Shown here in pieces: positions 25,337 through 34,362 of a stretch of 64,000 bases of DNA. Every line of letters begins with the position of its first letter. Within the stretch, counting starts at the first letter, position 1. The stretch is from the NCBI RefSeq assembly GCF_001442625.1, contig NZ_LMZQ01000006.1:62001-126000 (forward strand). The letters are read 5' to 3'. This DNA is from Pedobacter ginsenosidimutans (GTDB lineage: Bacteria > Bacteroidota > Bacteroidia > Sphingobacteriales > Sphingobacteriaceae). The position numbers were made by a program, and so were the translations under genes. Under the pieces are notes generated by a model. That model was not told the origin of the DNA. It was given only the letters and a program-made list of their open reading frames with translations, and did not search any database.

Positions 25337-25906
25337 TTAAGATTCTTTCGGGAACGAGTCTAGTACAACTGGTTGTTTTTTCTTTAAGATAGCTGAAAGG
25401 ATTAACGAAAGAACGCCATACAATGCAAGTGAAACGCCAAAGCTTGTAAAGATGTTTTTAAAAGTAGGCTCAAGCTTCTCTTGCATATTACCTGCTTTAG
25501 CCATTGCTTCATCAATCTGCTCACTAGCCATTCCGAATTTTTCCATCATCGCCCGCTGTGCATCTTCAATTGCCGCCGCAGCTTTTTGTGGAAGATCTGG
25601 ATCAATAAATTTCATCAGCACTACATTATAAAGCGTTGCTGTTAAGGCCAAAATAAGGGAAACAATTAAAAAAGCTTTAAAGGCTTCTCCAAATGTCCAA
25701 AACCCGCCAATTTCTTTGCGGATGTTTATTCCCACCACTACCAATAGCGCGATGAATAAGACAAAGATACCTATCTGAGCAGCAAAACTGGTGTAAATTA
25801 ATACTGGATCTATAAAATGCAAGGTTAACGATAGAATTATCGAAACCGCAGCGAGCATTAATCCATTTTTAAGAGCTAATTTGGAAATAAGAGCACTTTT
25901 GTCCAT
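25337..25906 (-). CDS. DUF4199 membrane protein
   Basis: This 189-residue protein has four hydrophobic segments (about 14-32, 36-56, 72-95 and 150-170). It carries the GGFWTFGEAFKAFLIVSLI motif and a charged extramembrane helix with FGMASEQIDEAMAKA, which together are characteristic of the Bacteroidota DUF4199 family. Function is unknown; members are often near polyprenyl glycosyltransferases, as here. Confidence 0.85.
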   Translation of the reverse strand: MDKSALISKLALKNGLMLAAVSIILSLTLHFIDPVLIYTSFAAQIGIFVLFIALLVVVGINIRKEIGGFWTFGEAFKAFLIVSLILALTATLYNVVLMKFIDPDLPQKAAAAIEDAQRAMMEKFGMASEQIDEAMAKAGNMQEKLEPTFKNIFTSFGVSLALYGVLSLILSAILKKKQPVVLDSFPKES

Positions 25907-25922
25907 AATTTTAAATTTTAGT

Positions 25923-26591
25923 TTAATTATTAATTGTTGTAATTAATATATAAGTAGCAGAATCGAATGATTTGTTACTACTATACTGAATTATTTCTTT
26001 AGTTGTTTCTGCACTTCCCTCTACATCAAGGAAAAAGGCCATAAAAGGTACAAATAATTCTTGCATTTCTTCACTGATATTTAAATTTGCAGCGGTTTTA
26101 CAAATCTCTTCTACACTGCTTTCTGCCAACTGCTGGTTGCTGATCAGTTCTTCATAAATTTCGAATTCATCCTGAAACTCATCATCTTCTACTAACAAAA
26201 ATTCTTTTAAGAAATCGCCCAATTCAGGATCTAAATCTTCATCCTTACACTCTTTAATGTAAAGCAGAAGGTTTAATAATTCGGTTCCTCTGTCTATGGT
26301 TTCTTCTTCGATATTCGCCCACTCCTCACTTTCCAAATAATCGTCTTCCAATTTCTGTACGTCACTGCTAAAGAAATTCACCATTAATAAATCGAAAAAT
26401 ACTTCGCGTAATTCTTCAAATTTCGGGTGAGAATCGAAAACGGCATCGAAAGCAGTAGCTTTATCTAAAAAGTTAACGTCAAGCTCAAAAGCAGCTAATA
26501 ACTCTGTTTCAAAACCGTCTACATTGATAGCCGAAACCTCAGCATACTTGTTAATGGCTGCACTTAGTGCTTTTTTTACTCTGTTATCCAT
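25923..26591 (-). CDS. Acidic hypothetical protein
   Basis: This 222-residue protein is very rich in Glu and Asp (for example CKDEDLDPELGDFLKEFLLV), wholly helical, with no signal peptide or membrane segment. No family is recognised. It ends 16 bp before the start of the DUF4199 gene, so the two probably share a transcript. Confidence 0.7.
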   Translation of the reverse strand: MDNRVKKALSAAINKYAEVSAINVDGFETELLAAFELDVNFLDKATAFDAVFDSHPKFEELREVFFDLLMVNFFSSDVQKLEDDYLESEEWANIEEETIDRGTELLNLLLYIKECKDEDLDPELGDFLKEFLLVEDDEFQDEFEIYEELISNQQLAESSVEEICKTAANLNISEEMQELFVPFMAFFLDVEGSAETTKEIIQYSSNKSFDSATYILITTINN

Positions 26592-26769
26592 GATTAAGAT
26601 TTTTAGGATTTTAGGATAATAAGATTGTATGACCTGAACAACAAAATGTAATTTCTTGCTTTAGTCTTTAAGTTCTTATAACCTGTTAATTTATCAATAT
26701 TTTTTTTGAACTAATATCTTTTGAGATATGGTTAAGAACCTTATGCCCTCAACCTTCTAACCTTCAACC

Positions 26770-28026
26770 TTAATTCTCCCAGTACTGACTATTATTATAA
26801 ACCAAAGTTACCTTCCCGGTAAGTTCGGCACCCAATAATGGGCTATTTGCTGATTTTGAATAATTGCTTGTGGCATTATACAGCCATTTTTCTGTCGTGT
26901 TAAAAACAGTAAAGTTAGCTTCAGTACCTTCTTCTATTACCGGAATAGCTAAATTTAATAATTTACGTGGATTAACGGCCAATTTCTCTGCAATTAAAGC
27001 GATATCCAATCCAGCCTTTAATAACAACGGCAGTACGGTTTGTAAAGCGATGATGCCGTAGTGTGCAATTTCGAACTCAACATTTTTAAATTCGATTTCT
27101 TCCGGACGGTGCTGAGAAGTAATGGCATCAATGGTTCCGTCTTTTAAACCAGCAATTAGTGCCTTTACATCCGCTTTTCCGCGCAGTGGTGGCTTAACCT
27201 TATAGTTGCTATCAAAATCGCTTAAAAGTTCTTCTGTAAATACCAGGTGATGTGCCGTTACATCGCAAGAAACCTGAACGCCATCTTTCTTGGCCTTACG
27301 GATCAGCGCCACAGCACCTGCAGTTGAAATATTGCTGATGTGAATTTTGGTTTCATTATAAGATGCCAGGAAAATATCGCGGGCAATATGCATTTCTTCG
27401 GCCAATGCTGGTAAACCTTTCATGCCCAAAAGCACAGAGTTTTTGCTCTCATTGATCTGCGATTTGCCAGCTATGGATTTATTTTCGGGATAAACCATCA
27501 AAAGTGCATCGAAACCTTTGGCATACTGTAATGCACGGCTCATAAAACCATCATCCTGCAAGGCCCTATCCCCATCAGAAAAAGCTACTGCACCCGCCTG
27601 TTGCATATCGAAAAGTTCGGCAAGCTCTTTTGCCTCACGATTCTGGCTTATCGCTCCCACTGGTAAAACATTAACCAGATTATTTTTGGCCTTATTGATA
27701 ATGTATTCTACCTGAGATTTTGACTGCACAACCGGACTGGTTTGCGGCAATAAAGCCAAGCCTGTAAAACCGCCAGCTTTTGCGGTTGCGGTTAATGTTT
27801 GAATATCTTCCTTGGTTTCGAAACCCGGATCGCCAGCTACGCAGTTTAGATCGAAAAAACCTGGCGTTAAGAAAGCACCCTGAGCATCAAAAACGGTTTC
27901 GTTTTTATCGGCAGTTAATTTACCTATGTTTTTAATTTTGCCATTTTCTACCCGAACATCGCATTGTTGATTATTGAATTTACTTTGCGGATCGGCAACG
28001 GTTACATTTTTAACCAGGAGATTCAT
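26770..28026 (-). CDS. pyrC: Dihydroorotase-family amidohydrolase (PyrC type)
   Basis: This 418-residue protein follows the multifunctional-type dihydroorotase pattern: GAFLTPGFFDLNCVAGDPGF near 48-67, ISNISTAGAVALIRKAKKDG near 225, and VSCDVTAHHLVFTEELL near 247. The usual metal motif D-x-H-x-H-x-R is degraded to DLNCVAGD, as in PyrC' / PyrX-type members that lack catalytic metal ligands. It may therefore be inactive or a partner of another enzyme. Its start overlaps the stop of the BatA-like gene by four bases. Confidence 0.82.
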   Translation of the reverse strand: MNLLVKNVTVADPQSKFNNQQCDVRVENGKIKNIGKLTADKNETVFDAQGAFLTPGFFDLNCVAGDPGFETKEDIQTLTATAKAGGFTGLALLPQTSPVVQSKSQVEYIINKAKNNLVNVLPVGAISQNREAKELAELFDMQQAGAVAFSDGDRALQDDGFMSRALQYAKGFDALLMVYPENKSIAGKSQINESKNSVLLGMKGLPALAEEMHIARDIFLASYNETKIHISNISTAGAVALIRKAKKDGVQVSCDVTAHHLVFTEELLSDFDSNYKVKPPLRGKADVKALIAGLKDGTIDAITSQHRPEEIEFKNVEFEIAHYGIIALQTVLPLLLKAGLDIALIAEKLAVNPRKLLNLAIPVIEEGTEANFTVFNTTEKWLYNATSNYSKSANSPLLGAELTGKVTLVYNNSQYWEN

Positions 28027-30062
28027 ATTGTTTTTTTTGTGTTGTTAAAAAATCGGATGAGCAAAATTTCTGCTGCAATAAAAATCAGCGACAAAATTAG
28101 ACAAAGTTTCCATAAAGTCTGCCCGATTTTATTGGCGCCAGCAATTAATTTAACGGCATCTTTATCGGTATCGAATATTTTCAGATTGCCTTTGTCAGCC
28201 AACTGATCGAGTTCTGTTTTATCCAAATAATGCATATCAGATTCTGTTCTGCCATTGTTGAAACTATAAACAGCTAGTAACGAATCTGCAAGTTTCAGGT
28301 TATAAAAGCCTGCATTTTTTATCTGATCGGCAATGTAAATTAGTGTTTTCCCATCTGTCTGACGGATTTCAGGAATCGCTTCGAAACCATCCGCAGTAAT
28401 TTTTAAGCTTTGGTTTTTACCCAATGTAATCTTTTTACCCGCCAGTACATTATCATTACCGAGGTTGTAGTATAATGGTGTTTCATTCCCTCCACTCAAT
28501 GCCAAACGATAAATTAGTGGTACAAAAACCGGGTGGCGTGATAAATTACCGTCACTTGTATTTAATCCAGATGCTGATAAATACACCAGCCCGTTACCTA
28601 CGCCATACTTAGAGAAAAACGGTTTTCTGCCAGGCAATAACATGATATCTTCTTTATTGGAGCTATTTTTCTCTACAAAAGAATAATAACGGGAAACTGC
28701 TGGAAGATCAAGATTTTTGGGAATTTCCTCAAACACAGTCTTGAAAATGGGGTTTTGCAGATCAATCTGATCAACTTTGCTTGGTGTGGTACTTAAACCT
28801 TGAATGGCAGGAAGCGACAATCCACTTAAAAATGAGTTATAAGTTTGAATATTGGCATCTAAATCAGGAAAAAGCACCACCGTACCACCTGCATTCAGAT
28901 AGGTTTTTAACTGTTGAGCCAAACCTGACGACGGATTCTTTAATCCATTCAGCACAATCAGACCATAACTGGCAAAATTGCTATAATTCACATTGCTTTC
29001 GGCATTCTCAGTGAGTTTATAATATCGATCGGCAGCAAATAGTGCCTTAATATAACTGCCTGCATTGGCTCCGTTAATACTCAGAACTGGAAAACTTTCG
29101 TCTACCTTAAAACTGAATGACAATGTATCATCAAAGGTCACTGGAAAATCTTTAATGCTGATTAGACCTTTTTGCCATCCTGCGTTCAACCCAGAGAAAT
29201 TCAGGGTATCTTTAACCGTTTTACCTGCGGGGATGGTTACAGCACCCAATCCTTTTTGTTGGTTATTGATGCTGAGCTTTAAAGGGATATTTTTTGCTTC
29301 TTCTTCGGAGTAATTTTTCAATTGTACAACCAAACGCTCATTTGCTCCCGGCTGATGATTTGGCGAAAGTGCCCAAACGCTATCTACAGCCACATTGGGT
29401 AGGGTATTGGCGTTCAGTTTCAAAAATGAATACTGAATATCCGCTTTTGTATCAAGTTTATTGGTGGTGGAGATATTTTTCTGAAAATCGGAGATCAGAA
29501 AGCTATACTTATTTGCAGAACCCGTTAAAACATTGCCCTGTCGGTTTAGTATCTGTTGGAGATTACGGTTTGCTGCAGAGATTTTAACATCATCCAATGC
29601 TTTTAAAAACGCTTCCTCGTTTAACAATCGTTGGTATTTTCCTTCAAAATTATTGGTCAGGAGTTGAAAACGATCGTTCATTCCAAAACCTTTAACCAGT
29701 TCTTTTGCCCTCCGCTTGGCTTCATCGAGCAGGTTGCCATCTTTATTAATGGCTTCCATACTGTAAGAATTATCGATATAAATGCTTACTACATTACTAA
29801 CAGCAGTTGTTTTTTGATTGTGCGCTGGAATGTAAGGCTGAGCAAATGCCAGCACCAAAAAGATAATCGCCAAAATCCGCGACAACAGTATGAGCAGGTT
29901 TTTAAGTTTTTCTTTGGAAGAATTCTGTTGTTCTACTTCTTTTAAAAGCTGAACATTAGAGAAATAAACCTTTTTAAATTTCCTGAAATTGAATAAATGA
30001 ATGATAATCGGGATGGCAACCGATATTAGTGCAAAAAGAAAGCCCGGATAAAGGAAATTCAT
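28023..30062 (-). CDS. BatA-domain membrane protein
   Basis: This 679-residue protein starts with the BatA/aerotolerance N-terminal domain: MNFLYPGFLFALISVAIPII, HLFNFRKFKKVYFSNVQLL and a second transmembrane helix ending in FAQPYIP. A von Willebrand A-like segment follows (VVSIYIDNSYSMEA, D-x-S-x-S present, about 88-101). The C-terminus has a further membrane helix near 648-670. BatA-like proteins are linked to stress tolerance in Bacteroidota, but their mechanism is unclear. Confidence 0.88.
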   Translation of the reverse strand: MNFLYPGFLFALISVAIPIIIHLFNFRKFKKVYFSNVQLLKEVEQQNSSKEKLKNLLILLSRILAIIFLVLAFAQPYIPAHNQKTTAVSNVVSIYIDNSYSMEAINKDGNLLDEAKRRAKELVKGFGMNDRFQLLTNNFEGKYQRLLNEEAFLKALDDVKISAANRNLQQILNRQGNVLTGSANKYSFLISDFQKNISTTNKLDTKADIQYSFLKLNANTLPNVAVDSVWALSPNHQPGANERLVVQLKNYSEEEAKNIPLKLSINNQQKGLGAVTIPAGKTVKDTLNFSGLNAGWQKGLISIKDFPVTFDDTLSFSFKVDESFPVLSINGANAGSYIKALFAADRYYKLTENAESNVNYSNFASYGLIVLNGLKNPSSGLAQQLKTYLNAGGTVVLFPDLDANIQTYNSFLSGLSLPAIQGLSTTPSKVDQIDLQNPIFKTVFEEIPKNLDLPAVSRYYSFVEKNSSNKEDIMLLPGRKPFFSKYGVGNGLVYLSASGLNTSDGNLSRHPVFVPLIYRLALSGGNETPLYYNLGNDNVLAGKKITLGKNQSLKITADGFEAIPEIRQTDGKTLIYIADQIKNAGFYNLKLADSLLAVYSFNNGRTESDMHYLDKTELDQLADKGNLKIFDTDKDAVKLIAGANKIGQTLWKLCLILSLIFIAAEILLIRFFNNTKKTI

Positions 30063-30122
30063 TAAAAACCAAAGATAGAAAAATTATGGAAAGTGGCGAA
30101 TTACTATTGTAATAAAGTCGTT

Positions 30123-30539
30123 TTAATAACTAAAGCCCGGAAATTCGATATTTACAATTTTCCAGCCACCGTTGTACAATGCGAAATACAGTTTAAAGGG
30201 GCCGCTTACAATTTTCGATTGTTTTTGAACAACATCTCTATAGCCCGCAACGCCTTCAACAAAGCCCATACCTTTATCATCATTCAAAAGTTCGAAATTA
30301 ACATCAATAATATCGTATCTGCCACCAACGTATTCATCAGAACGGCCGAAAATACCTTTCAACCGACCAATAATAACATCCTTACCAATAACTTTATTAC
30401 CTGGGAGAATAAAAAAATCATTCAGTTCGTCGGTAACGGCCTTCGACTGTTTAAACCATGCGTTTATAAATCTAATGGCACTATTTACGATATCAGCCTG
30501 ATGGTTAAATGTGGGGTTGTTCTGCATTGTATCTTTCAA
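30123..30539 (-). CDS. NTF2/SnoaL-like protein
   Basis: This 138-residue protein has the cone-shaped NTF2-like pattern: an N-terminal helix pair (IVNSAIRFINAWFKQSKAV), then mixed strands ending in LYNGGWKIVNIEFPGFSY, the typical G-G-W-K-I-V final strand. No catalytic residues can be assigned. It begins 47 bp after the nicotinamide phosphoribosyltransferase gene but behind a terminator-like hairpin, so co-expression is uncertain. Confidence 0.65.
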   Translation of the reverse strand: MKDTMQNNPTFNHQADIVNSAIRFINAWFKQSKAVTDELNDFFILPGNKVIGKDVIIGRLKGIFGRSDEYVGGRYDIIDVNFELLNDDKGMGFVEGVAGYRDVVQKQSKIVSGPFKLYFALYNGGWKIVNIEFPGFSY

Positions 30540-30573
30540 AAAATTAATCGACCAGCAAAAAGCAGTCGATTAA
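30538..30573 (-). terminator. Terminator of the NAD-salvage operon
   Basis: On the minus strand TTAATCGAC and GTCGATTAA form a 9-bp stem with a 12-nt loop, followed by TTTTTT. It lies 14 bp after the stop codon of the last operon gene. Confidence 0.7.
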
Positions 30574-30586
30574 AAACTTGGCGAAG

Positions 30587-32044
30587 TTAACTATTCTTTA
30601 GCCTTTCTCTAATTTCGGCGAGAGAATAATCGATCAATAACTTTCCATCTCTGAAAACTTCTTTCAATTCGCCCTGTGCTTCTTCTTCCCAGCTGCATTG
30701 ATCTTTCAGTTCGTATTCTCCTTCTTCATTTTTAAAAATCTTCAATAAACCTTTTGCTGATTTCTTGGTACCATCATCGGTAATCGGATCTTTAAATATC
30801 TCGCGACCGATGCCGTCTACTTCTCCATAAGTGGCTTTCATCGCAAAACCAAAAGTATCGCGTGTATTATATTGATAGGTAAATGAACCGATGCCAAAAA
30901 CAACATTGGTAGAGGCAAAACCTTTAGCTTTTAATCGCTCGCAGATCTGCGTAGCTCTTTCTGTAGTAATGCTATCGCCATAAATGGCACCGATTTGCGG
31001 AACGAGTTCTTTAAATCCCTTGTCGTTGGTTTTTCCACCGAAAACGTCCCAAAGCAGCTCGATCACACCTTTTTTCTCATTTTCGTTTTCACCATTTGGA
31101 TTTCCGCAGATAATATCAACCGGATCTCCCGAATCTGGCCTAATTACTACTTTACCCGGACGCGCAATAATATCGTCTTTTAAAACAGGTAGATATTCCG
31201 TTAATACTTTCCATAAATCCCAGGTATCAGAAACGATAGATACAATTCCTTTCGGGTAAACTTCTAAAATCAAACGTTTAAAGGTTTCAAGTTCTCCGGT
31301 ATTGGTCCCCATACACATTACAGAGTGTTCTGTAGCAGCTACTGACCCACCGATTAACTCCTTATCTGAATCTGCATTGTAATACTCTTCTAAAAAATCA
31401 ATAGCTGGAATGGTATCTGTTCCTGTAAAACTCAATAAATGCCCGGCTGCCGAAGTTACCGCAGCCTCTATTCCACCCATGCCCCGCATAGAGAAATCGT
31501 GCCCCTGCCAATCTACAAATTCTGGAACTGAAGAGGTTTCTGCGGCATACTGATCCAAAATGGCGCGATATTGTTTAGCTATGGTAGCAGAATTGCATGG
31601 CAACCACACCACCGCTGATAGTAAGGTTTCGAAATAATTGGTCAGCCAGAAAAATTCAGACTTTGTATTATACATGGTAAACATGGGTACACGCAAAGGC
31701 ACTTCAGCACCTTCTGGTAATGATTTAAAAACCATTGGAATATAACCCAGATCGTGTAAGTCAGCTATATGTTGTATACCTACCAAATTTTCTCCCAGGT
31801 AATTATTGATCCTGCGTGCATATTTCTTTAAAATTTCTTCTTTTGGCTGTTTAAAGAAATTCTGGTTAAAATCTTCAATGATGTATTTTTTAATAAAATA
31901 CTGCAAGCCAAAAAGCACCACATGATCTACATTTTCGAGCCTGCTTTTTCTTGGCGTCCAGTTAGAATAAACCAATGTGGTATTTTCTGGGTACTGTCTA
32001 CGGTGGTCAACTTTATAACCGTCTGTTAATAATAATGGATTCAT
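30587..32044 (-). CDS. nadV: Nicotinamide phosphoribosyltransferase (NAMPT/NadV)
   Basis: This 485-residue protein matches NAMPT in length and motifs: LLTDGYKVDHRRQYP near 4-18, FVDWQGHDFSMRGMGGIEAA near 177-196, VSDTWDLWKVL, and KVVIRPDSGDPVDI near 297-310. It makes nicotinamide mononucleotide from nicotinamide and PRPP, the one-step NAD+ salvage route. It is the last gene of a nine-gene operon that also supplies PRPP synthase and several enzymes releasing or using ADP-ribose. No NMN adenylyltransferase lies in the operon. Confidence 0.95.
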   Translation of the reverse strand: MNPLLLTDGYKVDHRRQYPENTTLVYSNWTPRKSRLENVDHVVLFGLQYFIKKYIIEDFNQNFFKQPKEEILKKYARRINNYLGENLVGIQHIADLHDLGYIPMVFKSLPEGAEVPLRVPMFTMYNTKSEFFWLTNYFETLLSAVVWLPCNSATIAKQYRAILDQYAAETSSVPEFVDWQGHDFSMRGMGGIEAAVTSAAGHLLSFTGTDTIPAIDFLEEYYNADSDKELIGGSVAATEHSVMCMGTNTGELETFKRLILEVYPKGIVSIVSDTWDLWKVLTEYLPVLKDDIIARPGKVVIRPDSGDPVDIICGNPNGENENEKKGVIELLWDVFGGKTNDKGFKELVPQIGAIYGDSITTERATQICERLKAKGFASTNVVFGIGSFTYQYNTRDTFGFAMKATYGEVDGIGREIFKDPITDDGTKKSAKGLLKIFKNEEGEYELKDQCSWEEEAQGELKEVFRDGKLLIDYSLAEIRERLKNS

Positions 32045-32056
32045 AGTGTCTATCTT

Positions 32057-32527
32057 TTAAAAATCGTAAACTATTGTATTAATATCTTTCTTTGAAATCG
32101 TTTCTATAATAATTGACTCAATTATTTCCCATTTCCCTCCTGCTAATCCACATCCTATTCTTGGCATGTGCACGGAAGCATTAATATCTCTTGCAAAATC
32201 TGCAACCTTTTTTAAGCCACCTTCAACGGCATCATACCTTATTGGAGCATTACCATTTTCATCTTTAATTATTTTATGTTGGCCAATTAAATTAGCTATC
32301 CATAAATCTTGTTCAACTCGTACGAACTGAACCTCACCAAGATTGAAATTATCTTTCGATTGATACCAGGTTCTATATTTGCTTTCGGGAGCTTTCCATT
32401 TTTTCGAAATAGCCAATACAAATCCCTTTCCCCATCCACCTATGTCATTACATATGTGAACAATTATCTTATTTCCCTCACCGGAGGGATTGGTTGCATC
32501 ACCTTTTTTATATTCAATCTCTTTCAT
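32057..32527 (-). CDS. Macrodomain protein, TARG1/POA1-like
   Basis: This 156-residue single macrodomain reads YKKGDATNPSGEGNKIIVHICNDIGGWGKG at its start (written here from residue 6; the IVHICND-GGWGKG part is the ADP-ribose loop) and SVHMPRIGCGLAGGKWEII near 117-135. This is the ALC1/TARG1/POA1 branch rather than the MacroD branch. The Asp that follows GCGL in TARG1 is Ala here, so a TARG1-type lysine/aspartate mechanism is doubtful. An ADP-ribose-1''-phosphate phosphatase-like role would suit the KptA gene two places upstream. Spacing is 3 bp and 12 bp to its neighbours. Confidence 0.85.
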   Translation of the reverse strand: MKEIEYKKGDATNPSGEGNKIIVHICNDIGGWGKGFVLAISKKWKAPESKYRTWYQSKDNFNLGEVQFVRVEQDLWIANLIGQHKIIKDENGNAPIRYDAVEGGLKKVADFARDINASVHMPRIGCGLAGGKWEIIESIIIETISKKDINTIVYDF

Positions 32528-32530
32528 GTT

Positions 32531-33259
32531 TTAATTTCTTCCTTTTTCGTTTGGATACAGGCTTTGTAAAGTATCACTTTGCCAAAAATCTTTTGTTTCG
32601 ATATCCAAACAGGTTAATTTTCCGGTAAATGCAGCTCCGGTATCAATATTCCAAACATTACAACCCTGCATGGGCACGTACATATTATAATAGAGCGTTG
32701 GGGTATGGCCGATGTAGATTTCATGATAGAGCAATAAACGTTTAGGATAAAGTACCGAATCTTTTTTGATCCTTTGATCCATAGTCAGGGCCATTTCCCA
32801 AAGCGTTCTATCCCACGAATAATTGGAAGAATAACGTTCTTTTTCAGGACCGTGCATAGAAGAAAAACCAGCGTGAATAAAGAGGTTGTTATGCTCATCA
32901 ACATAGTAATCTTTCAAACGTTCAAAGAAATTTAGATGTTTCTGCTTCACTGGATCAGGCATGTTTTTATAACTTTCAATGGTTGATTTCCCTCCATGAA
33001 CAAACCAAACATCATCTATAATACCTTTGTCTAACCAATCGATACACCAGGCATCGTGATTTCCTTTGATAAAAATGCACTGCTGATTTTCTTCCAGTTG
33101 CATCAGGTAATTGATCACCTGTGCCGATTCACTCCATCCATCCACATAATCGCCGAGGAAAATCAGTTTGTCATCTTTTGTTACTTCTGCACGCTCGAAT
33201 AACTGAACTAAACCTTTTAATCCTCCGTGTATATCACCTATTACTAATGTTCTGCCCAT
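32531..33259 (-). CDS. PPP-family metallophosphatase
   Basis: This 242-residue protein has the complete PPP metal signature: LVIGDIHGGLKGL near 5-17, FLGDYVDGWSES near 34-45, and FIKGNHDAWCID near 62-73, with later His residues HAGFSS and YIGHTPTL. The family includes bacterial Ser/Thr phosphatases and ApaH-like enzymes. Here it lies between KptA and a macrodomain, so a nucleotide or ADP-ribose phosphate substrate is an attractive guess. The stop of kptA is 1 bp before its start. Confidence 0.88.
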   Translation of the reverse strand: MGRTLVIGDIHGGLKGLVQLFERAEVTKDDKLIFLGDYVDGWSESAQVINYLMQLEENQQCIFIKGNHDAWCIDWLDKGIIDDVWFVHGGKSTIESYKNMPDPVKQKHLNFFERLKDYYVDEHNNLFIHAGFSSMHGPEKERYSSNYSWDRTLWEMALTMDQRIKKDSVLYPKRLLLYHEIYIGHTPTLYYNMYVPMQGCNVWNIDTGAAFTGKLTCLDIETKDFWQSDTLQSLYPNEKGRN

Positions 33260-33260
33260 G

Positions 33261-33806
33261 TTAAAACGTTATATATTCAGCGGGCACAACATCTGTAAGC
33301 CACACATTGTTAGCTGATAAATAAAATTTATAGCCTGCCCTGTGCATCTCGCCGCTATTAATGGTAAGTATAACCGCTTTCCCCCTCCTGCCACCTACTT
33401 TATTGGCGGTTTCCTTATCGGCACTTAAATGCACATGCCGTCTGCTCATTTTCTGCAGCCCCTGCGATTTAATATCCGACAGGAACTTTTCAACTGTACC
33501 ATGATACAGGTATACTAATGGTTCGGCTTGATTTAAGTTTAATTCAACAGCAATGGAATGTCCTTGGCTTGCCCTTATTTTAGTTTTATTATCATTGAAG
33601 GCAAATCTCTTTTTGTCGTTATTTTCAACAATATAGTCAAGCTGTTCAAAATCTATTCTTCTGTCGTAAAGGTCAAATTTGGCAATTAACTCATTTACAT
33701 CTGCCCAACCGTTTTCGTCAAGTTCTAAACCTATGGTTTCTGGTGAATGTCTCAAAATATAACTAAGTAGTTTACTTATGCCTTTTGTTATTTTATTCTC
33801 CATCAC
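33261..33806 (-). CDS. kptA: RNA 2'-phosphotransferase KptA/Tpt1
   Basis: This 181-residue protein is a full Tpt1/KptA enzyme: ISKLLSYILRHSPETIGLEL near 9-28 (catalytic Arg-His pair), GWADVNELI, RASQGHSI near 78-85, LYHGTV, and RRHVHLSADKETANKVGGRR near 122-141. It removes a 2'-phosphate from RNA using NAD+, giving ADP-ribose 1'',2''-cyclic phosphate and nicotinamide. Those products are substrates for the neighbouring macrodomain and nicotinamide phosphoribosyltransferase, which makes metabolic sense of the operon. Confidence 0.95.
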   Translation of the reverse strand: MMENKITKGISKLLSYILRHSPETIGLELDENGWADVNELIAKFDLYDRRIDFEQLDYIVENNDKKRFAFNDNKTKIRASQGHSIAVELNLNQAEPLVYLYHGTVEKFLSDIKSQGLQKMSRRHVHLSADKETANKVGGRRGKAVILTINSGEMHRAGYKFYLSANNVWLTDVVPAEYITF

Positions 33807-33816
33807 TTAAATGTTA

Positions 33817-34326
33817 TTACTTTAATTTCTCTAGGTAGAGTTGATAATTCTCATCGTCGAAACACACGAAGATTAGCTTTTCTATCTTTTCTTTTTCAGC
33901 AAAATTATTTACCGTGGCAATGGCAATATCTGCTGCTTTATCTTTAGGGAAATGATAAATCCCTGTGCTGATGTTGGGGAATGCTATAATCTTAACATCA
34001 TTTTTAACTGCTAAGACTAAACTGTTACGGTAACAATCTGCAAGCAAAGCATTTTTTTCTTCACTATCGCCGTTCCACACAGGTCCAACGGTATGGATGA
34101 CATATTTTGCCGGCAAATTGCCTGCCGTGGTAATTACCGCATTTCCGGTTTTGCAATTCCCTTGTTTATCTCTGATGGCTACGCAAGCTTCTAAAATGGC
34201 TTTACCACCTTTTCTATGAATGGCACCATCTACCCCTCCACCACCAAGCAATGAACTGTTTGCCGCATTAACGATTGCATCAGCCCTAATTTCTGTTATA
34301 TCGGCTTTGATTAGTTCTAAAATCAT
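33817..34326 (-). CDS. MacroD/YmdB-type macrodomain ADP-ribose hydrolase
   Basis: This 169-residue protein has the MacroD motifs: [20 protein letters not shown] then AIHRKGG near 16-42, [10 protein letters not shown] near 75-84, and [19 protein letters not shown] near 112-130. These enzymes hydrolyse O-acetyl-ADP-ribose and ADP-ribosylated Asp/Glu. It differs clearly from the second macrodomain in the operon, so the two probably act on different ADP-ribose derivatives. Confidence 0.93.
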   Translation of the reverse strand: MILELIKADITEIRADAIVNAANSSLLGGGGVDGAIHRKGGKAILEACVAIRDKQGNCKTGNAVITTAGNLPAKYVIHTVGPVWNGDSEEKNALLADCYRNSLVLAVKNDVKIIAFPNISTGIYHFPKDKAADIAIATVNNFAEKEKIEKLIFVCFDDENYQLYLEKLK

Positions 34327-34362
34327 TTTATCTGATTCGTTACTTAATGATTGGTCTTAACA

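Noticed and set aside
30093..30590. A 165-codon plus-strand frame opposite the NTF2-like gene
   Set aside because: The opposite strand has a compact NTF2-like protein with a typical ending; the plus frame is low-complexity and Asn/Ile-rich.
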